A stretch of DNA of 64,000 nt, from assembly GCA_963699055.1 (NCBI GenBank), contig CAVOTA010000002.1:1488001-1552000 (forward strand). Direction: 5' to 3'. The position numbers and the translations under genes were made by a program. How positions within the stretch are numbered: the first letter of the stretch is position 1; each line of letters opens with the position of its first letter. Of the stretch, positions 25,694 through 34,461 are shown piece after piece. This stretch comes from Bog-756 sp963699055. Its GTDB lineage: Bacteria; Actinomycetota; Acidimicrobiia; Acidimicrobiales; RAAP-2. The notes beneath the pieces are model-generated. The model was not told where the DNA came from and did no database searches. It worked only from the letters and a program-made list of their open reading frames with translations.

Positions 25694-26425
25694 ATGGAGC
25701 TGGCTGCGATCTACTCGGGGCAGGCGGAACGGCTCTCCTCGGTCGTGCTCGACCATGCCGACCGGAGCACCTCCCCGGTGCCGGCCTGTCCCGAGTGGCA
25801 GGTCCGGGACGTCCTGGCCCACGTGGTCGGTCTGGCCCGGGACGTGGTGGCCGGCGCGTTGCCGGTCATGGACCTCCTGGAGCAGTGGCGGGACGAGGAC
25901 GTGGCCACCGTCCGCGACGCCATGACGGCCACCCAGGTCGAACGGGCCGCCGACCGGACGGTCGAGGACCTGGTCGACGAGTGGCGCGCCCTGGTGGACA
26001 CGATGGCGCCGATGTTCGACGGCGAGGTCCTCTTCCCCGAGCCGGCCCCGTTCGGTCTCGGTGCCATCCTGATCACCGACCTCGCCGTGCACGACCAGGA
26101 CGTGCACGCCGCGCTCGGCGTGGCGCGACCGACCGACCGGCTCGTCCAGTCGTTCGGCGTGGCCACCTACTGCTTCGGCGTCGACTACCGGGTCCTGCAG
26201 CTGGGACTACCGGCACTCGTCGTGCGCTACGGGGAGCGCGAGCGGGTGCTGGGCGAGGGCGGGCCCGGCGCCACGGTGACGGCGGACCGCTACGAGCTGC
26301 TGCGCGCCCTCGCCGGCCGCCGCAGCCGGCGCCAGATCCTCACCCTGGACTGGGACGGCGACCCCGATCCCTATCTCCCCCTCATCCCCGCCTACGGCGA
26401 GCGGGCCGACGACCTCGTCGACTGA
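25694..26425 (+). CDS. Mycothiol-dependent maleylpyruvate isomerase-family (DinB-like fold) protein
   Basis: This 243-residue protein matches the actinobacterial TIGR03083 group: CPEWQVRDVLAHVVGLARDV near residue 35-55, and DLAVHDQDVHAAL in the middle. The His/Asp pattern fits the metal site of DinB-fold enzymes, some of which are mycothiol S-transferases or maleylpyruvate isomerases. It occurs in many copies per actinobacterial genome, so the exact reaction is unknown. The presence of this family fits a mycothiol-producing organism. Confidence 0.8.
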   Translation: MELAAIYSGQAERLSSVVLDHADRSTSPVPACPEWQVRDVLAHVVGLARDVVAGALPVMDLLEQWRDEDVATVRDAMTATQVERAADRTVEDLVDEWRALVDTMAPMFDGEVLFPEPAPFGLGAILITDLAVHDQDVHAALGVARPTDRLVQSFGVATYCFGVDYRVLQLGLPALVVRYGERERVLGEGGPGATVTADRYELLRALAGRRSRRQILTLDWDGDPDPYLPLIPAYGERADDLVD

Positions 26426-26442
26426 CCGGGCCGATCGACGGC

Positions 26443-26961
26443 TCAGGTCACCCCGGGAGGCAGGTAGTACGCATTGAGCGCCCGGTCGCGGTACTCGAGG
26501 GCCTCGGCGAGCGCCGGGGTGCGCGCCGCTCCGGCGGCCAGGGCGTCCCGGGTGGCCGTGCGGTTGTTGTCGTAGACGGACGACCCGTCGGCGGCGGCCG
26601 GGTTCACCCACACGGCGGCGATCAGCACCAGGTCGTCCACCAGGTCGGCGGCGATGATCCCGTCGGCCACGGCCCACAGCACCCCCGAGGCCACCCCCGC
26701 CTGGGCGGGACCCCACGTCATCGTCGAGTGGGCACCGTCCTCGAGGGTCGCCTTGTTCACGAACAGCGTCATCGGCTTGGCCGGGATCCCCGGTCGCACC
26801 GTGGTCAGGAAGGCGGCGTGGCCGGCCCGGGGGGTGGCCAGGGCGGTCGCCCAGGCCGTCTCGACCGGGCCGCCCTTGGCGCCCAGCACGGTGTTCAGGT
26901 GGGCGGCCTCGGCGCCCGAGCCCACGAAGGCCTCGCCGATCTGGGTGGTGAACTCGATCAT
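26443..26961 (-). CDS. fae: Formaldehyde-activating enzyme (Fae) homologue
   Basis: This 172-residue protein aligns along its length with formaldehyde-activating enzyme of methylotrophs. The catalytic-His region reads GSGAEAAHLNTVLG, followed by GPVETAWA, KPMTLFVNKAT and WGPAQAGVASGVLWAVADG. Fae condenses formaldehyde with tetrahydromethanopterin. No other gene of that pathway is in this window, so the substrate here may differ. It converges with the DinB-fold gene (17-nt gap) and sits 43 nt downstream of the oxygenase gene on the same strand. Confidence 0.85.
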   Translation of the reverse strand: MIEFTTQIGEAFVGSGAEAAHLNTVLGAKGGPVETAWATALATPRAGHAAFLTTVRPGIPAKPMTLFVNKATLEDGAHSTMTWGPAQAGVASGVLWAVADGIIAADLVDDLVLIAAVWVNPAAADGSSVYDNNRTATRDALAAGAARTPALAEALEYRDRALNAYYLPPGVT

Positions 26962-27004
26962 CGGCCGCCTCCCGACGGTGGCGTGGCCACCGGGGCCGTG
27001 ACGG

Positions 27005-27841
27005 TCATGACACCGGCCACCTGACCGGGGGCTCGGCGAACGGCTCCGTGCGGCCGTAGCGGTTCTCGCGCAGCAGCTCGCTCCCCATGGTCCCGGGTGC
27101 CGTGTCGTAGGCCAGGAGCCCGACGTGTCGGGGCCGGCCGCCGCCCACCGGACTCACCCGGTGCAGCGAGTGCCGTCCCTCGAAGACGAGGAGGGTGCCC
27201 GGCACCATCGGGAGGGTGACCACCCCCGGACGGGTGCCGGCGAGGGCGGCGGCCACGTCGTCGTAGCACTCGTCGTCCGCCGAGCGGATCCGGGGGTGGA
27301 CCTCGAAGTCGCCCCCCTCGTCCGCCGTCTGGATGGCCAGCGAGACCACGAAGTCGGTCTGGTCGAAGTGCCACTGGAGCTCGTCACCCTCGCCCATGAC
27401 GGCGAGGTTGAGGGCACCGAACGGGTCGGCGTAGCGGTGGACCGGGCCGCGGTCGAGGATCGCCTCGACCAGCTGGCGCAGCGGCTCCCACTCGTAGAGG
27501 CGCCGCAGGGTCGAGCCGGTGGGCATCAGGTCGTAGGGGACGGCCCCCACGGCGTAGTGCCCCCAGGTCAGCCTCGGATGGTCGTCGGGCAGGCTGAAGT
27601 CGGGGAACTCGAGGTAGGCGGTGCCCTCGCCGGCCGAGTGGTGGGCCCGGGGGGTCAGCGCCTCGGCGTCGGCCACCAGGGCACCGACGCCCACCTCGTG
27701 CACGAACCCGGGCAGCTCGACGGCACCGGTGTCCGCCAGCTGGGTCCGGGCGTCGGCCACCACGGCGGCGTACCCGGCACCGGACGGGTCCAGGACCGGG
27801 TAGCGGTCGAGGTCGACGCACGTGTCGACGGGCGGTTCCAT
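27005..27841 (-). CDS. 2-oxoglutarate/Fe(II)-dependent oxygenase-like protein
   Basis: This 278-residue protein has a double-stranded beta-helix core. The iron facial triad is suggested by WHFDQTDF (HxD, about 157-163) and HRVSPVGGGRPRH (about 228; His plus a following Arg that could bind 2-oxoglutarate). GTLLVFEGRHSLHRV is the usual strand before the distal His. It is related to small-molecule hydroxylases such as the HalD/ArpA-like group. Substrate unknown. ATG 27841 has a TAGCCT box 8 nt upstream. Confidence 0.78.
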   Translation of the reverse strand: MEPPVDTCVDLDRYPVLDPSGAGYAAVVADARTQLADTGAVELPGFVHEVGVGALVADAEALTPRAHHSAGEGTAYLEFPDFSLPDDHPRLTWGHYAVGAVPYDLMPTGSTLRRLYEWEPLRQLVEAILDRGPVHRYADPFGALNLAVMGEGDELQWHFDQTDFVVSLAIQTADEGGDFEVHPRIRSADDECYDDVAAALAGTRPGVVTLPMVPGTLLVFEGRHSLHRVSPVGGGRPRHVGLLAYDTAPGTMGSELLRENRYGRTEPFAEPPVRWPVS

Positions 27842-27849
27842 GGGGGCCG

Positions 27850-27855
27850 AGGCTA
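27850..27855 (-). promoter_or_regulatory. TANNNT box (TAGCCT on the minus strand), leaderless type
   Basis: On the minus strand TAGCCT ends 8 nt before ATG 27841. This separates the oxygenase gene from the upstream qcrB operon, whose stop is at 27906. Confidence 0.5.
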
Positions 27856-27905
27856 GTGCCCCGCCGGCCCGGCGGACCTGCGCCCGGGCGGCGGCGGTGT
27901 GGCTG

Positions 27906-29390
27906 CTAGCGGATGACGCGTCGGACGCCGGCGGCCGTGGCCAGCTCGGGGTCCGTGGTGTCGATGTACGTCGGCACCGGCACGGCGTCGAGCTCCTCGT
28001 GCTCGTCGCCCGGGCGGACCGGCGACGCGGTCGTCGAGTAGGCGCCGTCGGCCGACCGCTCGACCACGTTGGCCACCTTGCGCTTGCCGATGCCCTCCGC
28101 ATCACGCATCTCGTTGCAGATCTTGTAGGCGAGGAAGTACGCGACGAACGGCGCCAGCGGCACGAACAACCGGAAGAACCACAGGACGTCCATCAGCGGT
28201 AGCTGGAAGAAGTTGGCCATCACGTCGGTCGACGAGGCGAAGAACACCCCGAAGAGGAGCGTGAGCATGGCGGCGCCGGCCGCCGTCCGCTTGGGACGGT
28301 CCCGCGGGCGGTCCAGGAGGTTGTGGTACTGGTGGTCCTTCGTCTTGACCGACTCGATGAACGGCCACGCCATGAGGATGGTGAAGATCAGGCCCGGGAA
28401 GACCACCGCGGGGAGGAAGATCTCGAGGGGGATGGTGTGACCCCAGCCGACCCACTCCCAGCTCGGCATGATGCGGGCGGCACCGTCGAGCCAGCCCATG
28501 TACCAGTCCGGTTGGACGGCGTAGGAGATCTGGTACGGCTCGTACTGGCCGAACTGCCAGATCGGGTTGATCTGGGCGAGACCGCCGAGCAGGAAGATGA
28601 CGCCGGCCGTCACGAACAGGAAGCCGGTGGTCTTGGCCATGAAGGTCGGGAACATCGGGGAACCGACGACGTTCTCCTCCGTCTTGCCCCGACCCGGGAA
28701 CTGCGTGTGCTTCTGCTTGACCAGCAGTCCGAGGTGGGCGGCCAGGAGCCCGACGATGACGGCCGGCACGATCAGCACGTGCAGGACGAAGAAGCGGGGG
28801 ATGATCACCCCGGTGCCCGGATAGTTGCCGCCGAACATGAAGAAGGCCAGGTAGCTGCCGACCAGCGGGATCGACTCCATGATCGAGTAGGCGATGCGGA
28901 TGCCGGTGCCCGACACCAGGTCGTCCGGCAGCGAGTAGCCGAGGAAGCCGTTGACGATGCCCAGGATGAGCATGAGCACGCCGACGATCCAGTTGAATTC
29001 GCGGGGCTTGCGGAAGGCACCGGTGAAGAACACCCGGGCCATGTGGACGGCGATGGAGCCGAGGAAGATGTCGGCGGCCCAGTGGTGGGCCTGGCGCATC
29101 AGCAGTCCGGACCGGACGTCGAACGACAGGCCCACGGTCGAGGCGTAGGCCTCGGACACCTTCTGGCCCCGCAACGGCGCGTAGCTGCCGTGGTACACGA
29201 TCTCGTGGGCCGAGGGCACGAAGTAGAGGGACAGGAAGACCCCGGTGCCCAGGAGGACCACGAAGGAGTAGAGGGCGATCTCGCCCAGCATGAAGGACCA
29301 GTGGTCCGGGAAGATCTTGTCCAGGAAGGTGCGACCGCCCTTGGCCACGCCCAGGCGGTCGTCGATCCAGTTCAGCGACGAGTCGATCAT
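27906..29390 (-). CDS. qcrB: Cytochrome bc1 complex cytochrome b (QcrB)
   Basis: This 494-residue subunit oxidises menaquinol in the bc1 complex. Two His pairs for haems bL and bH lie in HHWAADIFLGSIAVH (about 101-116) and FVLHVLIVPAVIVGLLAAH (about 200-218). The Qo-site element PDWYMGW (the PDWY motif of menaquinol-using cytochrome b) is present. Helix 8 and a cytoplasmic C-terminal tail of about 70 residues follow, as in other actinobacteria. The ATG overlaps the qcrA stop (ATGA). Confidence 0.95.
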   Translation of the reverse strand: MIDSSLNWIDDRLGVAKGGRTFLDKIFPDHWSFMLGEIALYSFVVLLGTGVFLSLYFVPSAHEIVYHGSYAPLRGQKVSEAYASTVGLSFDVRSGLLMRQAHHWAADIFLGSIAVHMARVFFTGAFRKPREFNWIVGVLMLILGIVNGFLGYSLPDDLVSGTGIRIAYSIMESIPLVGSYLAFFMFGGNYPGTGVIIPRFFVLHVLIVPAVIVGLLAAHLGLLVKQKHTQFPGRGKTEENVVGSPMFPTFMAKTTGFLFVTAGVIFLLGGLAQINPIWQFGQYEPYQISYAVQPDWYMGWLDGAARIMPSWEWVGWGHTIPLEIFLPAVVFPGLIFTILMAWPFIESVKTKDHQYHNLLDRPRDRPKRTAAGAAMLTLLFGVFFASSTDVMANFFQLPLMDVLWFFRLFVPLAPFVAYFLAYKICNEMRDAEGIGKRKVANVVERSADGAYSTTASPVRPGDEHEELDAVPVPTYIDTTDPELATAAGVRRVIR

Positions 29391-30358
29391 GGGCGCTCCC
29401 AGAATCCGGGGCCGACGGCCTGGTCGAAGCTGCCGTTCGCCCGCATCTGGCCCGTCGGGTCCACGGTGATCGGCAGCTGGGGCAGGGGGCGGGGGGCGGG
29501 CCCGAACTCGGGGACGCATCCGGCGTTGACGTTGAAGATCGACTGGTGGCACGGGCACACCAGCTGCTGCGTGCGCTCCTGGTAGAGGCCGACCGGGCAG
29601 CCGAGGTGCGTGCAGAGCTTCGAGTAGGCCACGTAGCCCTGGACACCCCACGACGTGTGGCCGGGCGGGGCGATCGGATAGGGCGGGTCGTTCGGGCCCA
29701 GTTCGGCCAGCCGGATCAGGATCACCTGGTCGGGCGACGAGCCCTCGAACCCCTGGGGGAACACCGTCAGCACGCCGCCGACCTCGAGGTCGTCGACCAT
29801 GACCTGGCGGCCGCTGACCGTGACGATCTTCGAGCCCTTCTTCCAGTTGGTGGTGAAGAGCGAGGTCTCCGTCGGGCCCTCGTTGTCCTCGGACTTGGCC
29901 GGCTTGGGCCCGAGGGAGCGCAGGCCGGGGATCAGGAGGGCCAGGGTCATGACCCCGCCGCCCACGGCGAAGATCCCGAGCAGCATCTTGCGGCGCTTGA
30001 CCTCGATGCCGCCGCGCCCGGTGATGGCGGCGTTGAAGGCGGAGCGCTCGTCGTCGGAGGAGTGGAAGTCGTGGCGCTCCTCGACGAAGGGGCCCTGCGG
30101 CATGAGGTACTTGCCCCAGGCGATGACGCCGACGCCCAGGCCCAGCATGCCGATGCCGAGGGTGAGCGCCTCCCACTGGTTCTCGGCGTCGATCCAGTAC
30201 ACGATGATGAAGGCGACGAACCCGGCCATCCCGACGACCATGGCCAGGGCGGCGAGGACCTCCATGCGTTTGGGGTTCTTGGCCGACGGCTGCAGGTGCG
30301 GGTCGTCGAGCCGGGCCGGCGCGTCGGCACCGGCGGGACGGGTGGACTTGTCGCTCAC
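29387..30358 (-). CDS. qcrA: Cytochrome bc1 Rieske iron-sulfur protein (QcrA)
   Basis: This 323-residue protein has three N-terminal helices (about 34-55, 67-85 and 127-146), the actinobacterial QcrA design rather than the single helix of proteobacteria. The 2Fe-2S site is CTHLGCPVG (about 248-256) and CPCHQSIF (about 268-275). It is exported through the Tat system in related bacteria. The stop overlaps qcrB, and the start overlaps the qcrC stop (ATGA), showing tight coupling. Confidence 0.95.
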   Translation of the reverse strand: MSDKSTRPAGADAPARLDDPHLQPSAKNPKRMEVLAALAMVVGMAGFVAFIIVYWIDAENQWEALTLGIGMLGLGVGVIAWGKYLMPQGPFVEERHDFHSSDDERSAFNAAITGRGGIEVKRRKMLLGIFAVGGGVMTLALLIPGLRSLGPKPAKSEDNEGPTETSLFTTNWKKGSKIVTVSGRQVMVDDLEVGGVLTVFPQGFEGSSPDQVILIRLAELGPNDPPYPIAPPGHTSWGVQGYVAYSKLCTHLGCPVGLYQERTQQLVCPCHQSIFNVNAGCVPEFGPAPRPLPQLPITVDPTGQMRANGSFDQAVGPGFWERP

Positions 30359-31344
30359 GAGCGATCTCCGATCCAGAAGCAGACCAACATCAGGATGCCG
30401 ACGCCGATGAGCAGGCCGACGAAGCCCTCGCCCACCGGACCCACGCCGCCCAGGCCGAACCCGCCGGCGTTGTCGGGGTGCTGGAGCACACCGGTCACGT
30501 AGGCGGCGATGTCCCGGGCCTCGGGGTCGGTGATGTTGCCGGGGCCGAAGCGGGGCATGTTGCCCGGGCCCGACCGGATGGCCTCGACCACCTGGGTGGG
30601 TGTGGCCAGGTGCAGGCTGGGGGCGTAGGCGCCCTCCATCAGCGCGTCACCGGCACCCGAGATGGTGTGGCAGGCGGCGCAGTTGAGGGTGAAGAGCGTG
30701 CCCCCGTTCTCGAGGTCGGCGCCCGACGTCTTGACCAGCGGCACCTGGGTGCCCTGGCCGGGCGTGAGCGACTGCACCCATGCGGCGATCTCGAGGGTCT
30801 GGATCCGGTTGAAGCGGGGCGGCTTGCGGGTGGCCTGGGCGCTGGTGTTCGCCAGCGGCATGCGGCCGGTCGACACCCAGAAGTCGACGGTGCCCGCCCC
30901 CAGGCCCTGCAGGTTGGGGGCGACACCGCTCCTGCCGTCGGCCTGGAGGCCGTGGCAGCTCGAGCAGTTGGCGGCGAACAGCGCCTGGCCCGGTGCGATG
31001 AAGGAGGAGGGCAGCTCCGTGTAGTAGATCCCCGTCTCGTTGGCCGGCGAGTTGGCCGCGGCGGCGGCGGACACCGACGGCACCGACGACACGGCGGCCG
31101 GCGTCTGCTGGACGGTTCCGGGCTGGGCGCCGGGCAGGGTGCTCCCGGTGGTGGAGACGCCGGTCGTGGCCGTGGTGTCCGTGGACGCACCGTACGGGGT
31201 GGGCACCGGGGCGGTGGTGGTCGTCGTGTCGGCCGACGCGGCGCCGGACGAGAACGCGACCAGGCCGAAGATGGCGACGGCGCCGACGAGGGCGGCGGGC
31301 GCGGCCAGGCGGACCCTGACGGAGCGGCGGGGGGTCTCGGACAT
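30355..31344 (-). CDS. qcrC: Di-haem cytochrome c subunit (QcrC)
   Basis: This 329-residue protein has an N-terminal hydrophobic segment (LAAPAALVGAVAIFGLVAF) and a long Thr/Ala/Pro/Ser linker up to about residue 95. Two c-type haem sites, CSSCH (about 125) and CAACH (about 220), follow, then a C-terminal anchor helix (EGFVGLLIGVGILMLVCFW). In actinobacteria this di-haem cytochrome replaces both cytochrome c1 and mobile cytochrome c and hands electrons to CtaC. The ATG overlaps the ctaE stop (TGATG). Confidence 0.93.
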   Translation of the reverse strand: MSETPRRSVRVRLAAPAALVGAVAIFGLVAFSSGAASADTTTTTAPVPTPYGASTDTTATTGVSTTGSTLPGAQPGTVQQTPAAVSSVPSVSAAAAANSPANETGIYYTELPSSFIAPGQALFAANCSSCHGLQADGRSGVAPNLQGLGAGTVDFWVSTGRMPLANTSAQATRKPPRFNRIQTLEIAAWVQSLTPGQGTQVPLVKTSGADLENGGTLFTLNCAACHTISGAGDALMEGAYAPSLHLATPTQVVEAIRSGPGNMPRFGPGNITDPEARDIAAYVTGVLQHPDNAGGFGLGGVGPVGEGFVGLLIGVGILMLVCFWIGDRS

Positions 31345-31961
31345 CACTTGAGCAGGAAGAGGCAGCTGTAGAGGCCGACCCACACCACGTCGACGAAGTG
31401 CCAGTAGTAGCTGACGCCCTGGAAGACCGAGGTCTCCCCCGGGTCCCCGGCCGGTCCGCGCAGACGGGCCAGGAGGAAGATCATGGCGGCCAGGCCGAGG
31501 AAGACGTGGAGGCCGTGCAGCCCCGACATGATGTAGAAGAGCGAGCCGAACGCCGTGTGGGTGGGGTCGGTGGCCGGGTTGTGCGAGAGGTCGATCCATT
31601 CGTAGAACTGGTTGGCCACGAAGAGGGTCCCCAGCAGCAGGGTGAGCCAGATCCACAGCTTGGCGCTCTTGCGCTCGCCCCGCTCCTGGTCGAAGACGGC
31701 CTTCTGCATGGTGAAGCTGGACGCCACCAGGATGATCGTGAAGATCCCGGCACGGACCGTGTCGAGGTGGGTCCCCGGGGGCGGCCACACGGTGGCGTGG
31801 GCCCGGATGGTGAAGAACGCGGCGAACAGCGAGCTGAAGAACATCACCTCGGAGCCGAGCCAGATGATGACGCCCACGGACAGCATGGGCGGCCGGTCGG
31901 GGCGGTGGCGCGCGGGACGGGTGATGGCCGGATCGGCGGCGAGAGCCTGGGTCACGGGCAT
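31344..31961 (-). CDS. ctaE: Cytochrome c oxidase subunit III (CtaE)
   Basis: This 205-residue protein has five helices of oxidase subunit III. GSEVMFFSSLFAAFFTIRA opens the first, SGLHGLHVFLGLAAM the fourth, and YYWHFVDVVWVGLYSCLFL the last; the His-rich WHFVD is a family signature. It heads the ctaE-qcrC-qcrA-qcrB operon, far from ctaC-D-F. The AT-rich stretch 31962-31970 directly before the ATG (TAAAACT on the minus strand) may be part of the promoter, which would make the message nearly leaderless. Confidence 0.93.
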   Translation of the reverse strand: MPVTQALAADPAITRPARHRPDRPPMLSVGVIIWLGSEVMFFSSLFAAFFTIRAHATVWPPPGTHLDTVRAGIFTIILVASSFTMQKAVFDQERGERKSAKLWIWLTLLLGTLFVANQFYEWIDLSHNPATDPTHTAFGSLFYIMSGLHGLHVFLGLAAMIFLLARLRGPAGDPGETSVFQGVSYYWHFVDVVWVGLYSCLFLLK

Positions 31962-32041
31962 AGTTTTAGTCGACGGAGCGGGCCCGGGGCCAAATCGGCG
32001 TGACGGGCCCCCGCCGACCGGTCGCAGGGGGTCCGGGCGCC

Positions 32042-34303
32042 TCAGATGGCGGCGGTCAGGGCGGCCGGCGGTGCCGTCAGGGAGACCACCGCCAGACGCT
32101 GGGTGGGCCGGGTCAGCGCCACGTACAGCGTGCGCAGGCCGCGGGCCGTCTCCCCGGCGATCAGGGCCGGTTCGACCACGACCACCGAGTCGAACTCGAG
32201 CCCGTTGGCCGAGTCCGCCCCGAGCAGCACCAGGGGCTCGGACAGTCCGCCGCGGCGCATGTCGCGTGGGTCCACCACCGGGGTACCCGCCCGGTCGAGG
32301 GCGTCCGACAGCAGGACGCGGAGCGACTCGGGGGCGATGACCGCCACCCGCCCGGGGCGGACGGCGTCCATCTCCTCCACCGCCACCCGGGCCACCGAGC
32401 GGGCCAGGTCGTCCATGGTGGGCGGGCCGTCCTCGCCCGCCACCCGGATCATGCGGGGCGACACCCCGGTGCGCCGCACCGGCTTCGGCGGGGCCAGCTC
32501 CGGGTTGGCCACCTCCAGGACCCGGCCGGCGACGGCCAGCACCTCGGCCGGGGTGCGGTAGCTGACGGTGAGCTCGACCGTGCGCGCCGGACGCCGGCGC
32601 GGCAGGTGCTCGACGATGTCGGCCCACGAGGTGGGGGCCCACGGAGCGGTCGCCTGGGCGATGTCCCCCACCACCGTCATCGAGCCGGCCAGCGAACGGC
32701 GGGTCAGCATCCGCAGCTGCATCGGCGAGAGGTCCTGGACCTCGTCCACCACGATGTGGCCGTACTTGCGCAGCGCGTCGTCGGCACCGCCGGCGCGGGG
32801 CCCGAGCAGGTGCCGGGCCTCGTCGACCAGTGCGGCGTCGGCGGGCGTCCACGCCACCTCGTCGAACGACGCCGACCGCGGGCGCCGGAGCAGCACCTGC
32901 TCCTCGGGGGTCAGGATCCCCTTGGCGGCGGCGGCGATCAGCGGCGGGGCGCCGAAGAGGTCGTGGAGCAGCTCGTGGGGTGACAGGCGCGGCCACATGC
33001 GGTCGAGGGCCCGGGCCAGTTCGGGCACCCGCCGCACCTTGCGCGAGAAGTCCTCGAAGTCGAACTCGTCGTCGTCGAGCTCGGACGGGTCCTCGAAGCC
33101 GGGGAACGCCGTGACCGTCGGGTTCCCGACGCCCAGCCGCTGCTGGGTCTGGCGGGCCCGGTCGGCCAGGACCTGGGCCACCGACTGCTCCACCAGGCGG
33201 CGGCGGGCGTTGTGGGTCCCGGGCCGGCGGCGCGCCCCCTCCACGATGCGGCGGGACTCGTCGGCCGTCAGGCGGAGCACCAGCGCCCCGTAGGGGACGT
33301 GGACCTCCTCCGCCAGCGGCCGCTGGCGGGTGCGCACGGCCCGGGCGACGACCTTGGCCATCCGTACGTCACCCTTCAGGCGGGCCACGTCGGCCGGTCC
33401 GTTCTCGCGCACCTTGATCTCGGGCACCAGTCCGGCCACGGTCGACAGTGTGACCCCGGTCTCCCCCAGGGACGGGAGGACCTGCTCGATGTAGCGCAGG
33501 AAGAGCGGATTGGGTCCCACCACCAGCACACCCTGGCGCTCGAGGGGGAACCGGTGGGTGTAGAGGAGGTAGGCGGCGCGGTGCAGCGCCACGGCGGTCT
33601 TGCCCGTGCCCGGCCCGCCCTGGACCACGAGCACCCCGCTCAGCGGCGCCCGGATGATCTCGTCCTGCTCGGCCTGGATGGTCGAGACGATGTCGGTCAT
33701 CCGGCCCGACCGGGCCCGGTCGAGCGCGGCCAGCAGCGCGGCCGGACCGCCGATGGGGAGGTCGCCGACGAGCAGCTCGCCGGAGCCGTCCGGCCCTTCC
33801 TCGGTCCCGTCCTCGGTGGTCAGGGTGTCCTCGACCACGCCGGGAGCGCCGAACCGCTCGTCCTCCACGCTGACCACGGTCCGGCCCTGGAGGGCCAGGT
33901 GGCGTCGGAGCACGAGGCCGAGCGGGTCCCGACCGGTGGCCCGGTAGAAGGGCTCGGCCACCGGCGCCCGCCAGTCGACGACCAGGGGCTCGTGGTCCGG
34001 ACCGTGGATGGCCAGCCGGCCGATGTGGAACGTCTCGTGGTCCAGGGTGCCGTCGGACCCTTCCTCCCCGGTCAGCCGGTCGATGCGGCCGAAGGTGAGG
34101 GCCTGGTCGCCGATGTCCAGCTGCTCCAGCCGGGCCAGGCTGGTCCGGACGATCACGTCGCGCTCGGTCCGGGACTGGAACGTCCCCCCGCGGCCCAGGT
34201 CGAGCACGCCCTCCAGCATCGAATTGGCGTCGCCCCGCATGGCGTCGAGACGCGCGTAGGCGAGGTCCACGAAGTCCTGCTCGGACTCCAGCTCCGTCTC
34301 CAC
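32042..34303 (-). CDS. helD: UvrD/Rep-type superfamily 1 helicase, HelD-like
   Basis: This 753-residue protein has Walker A GGPGTGKTAVALH (about 230). The Walker B/DEXQ motif is VVDEVQDLSPMQ (about 520) and motif VI is near RTLYVALTRPTQRL. The N-terminal coiled-coil-like region (ELESEQDFVDLAYARLDAM) and DWRAPVAEPFYRAT are typical of HelD, an RNA-polymerase-associated ATPase that removes stalled polymerase. Actinobacterial HelD (including HelR) can protect against rifamycins; whether this one does is inference. GTG 34303 follows AGGAGG, and the gene is divergent from hemE. Confidence 0.85.
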   Translation of the reverse strand: METELESEQDFVDLAYARLDAMRGDANSMLEGVLDLGRGGTFQSRTERDVIVRTSLARLEQLDIGDQALTFGRIDRLTGEEGSDGTLDHETFHIGRLAIHGPDHEPLVVDWRAPVAEPFYRATGRDPLGLVLRRHLALQGRTVVSVEDERFGAPGVVEDTLTTEDGTEEGPDGSGELLVGDLPIGGPAALLAALDRARSGRMTDIVSTIQAEQDEIIRAPLSGVLVVQGGPGTGKTAVALHRAAYLLYTHRFPLERQGVLVVGPNPLFLRYIEQVLPSLGETGVTLSTVAGLVPEIKVRENGPADVARLKGDVRMAKVVARAVRTRQRPLAEEVHVPYGALVLRLTADESRRIVEGARRRPGTHNARRRLVEQSVAQVLADRARQTQQRLGVGNPTVTAFPGFEDPSELDDDEFDFEDFSRKVRRVPELARALDRMWPRLSPHELLHDLFGAPPLIAAAAKGILTPEEQVLLRRPRSASFDEVAWTPADAALVDEARHLLGPRAGGADDALRKYGHIVVDEVQDLSPMQLRMLTRRSLAGSMTVVGDIAQATAPWAPTSWADIVEHLPRRRPARTVELTVSYRTPAEVLAVAGRVLEVANPELAPPKPVRRTGVSPRMIRVAGEDGPPTMDDLARSVARVAVEEMDAVRPGRVAVIAPESLRVLLSDALDRAGTPVVDPRDMRRGGLSEPLVLLGADSANGLEFDSVVVVEPALIAGETARGLRTLYVALTRPTQRLAVVSLTAPPAALTAAI

Positions 34304-34449
34304 GCCCCCACCTCCTGTCTGCCCGCTGCCCGTCGCGTACCCGGCCCGGAGGACCCAGGTGCGGCTCAGGGGAACCCTCGATTGTAGGCGCCCCCGGAGG
34401 AACGTGCGCCGGGGGCCTCCCTCGCTCCCTGGGGCCCGCCGCCCGCCCG

Positions 34450-34455
34450 TAGACT
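34450..34455 (+). promoter_or_regulatory. TANNNT box (TAGACT) for the hem operon, leaderless type
   Basis: TAGACT ends 6 nt before ATG 34462. No ribosome site lies between, so hemE and the downstream haem genes would come from a leaderless transcript. Confidence 0.6.
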
Positions 34456-34461
34456 CGGCCC

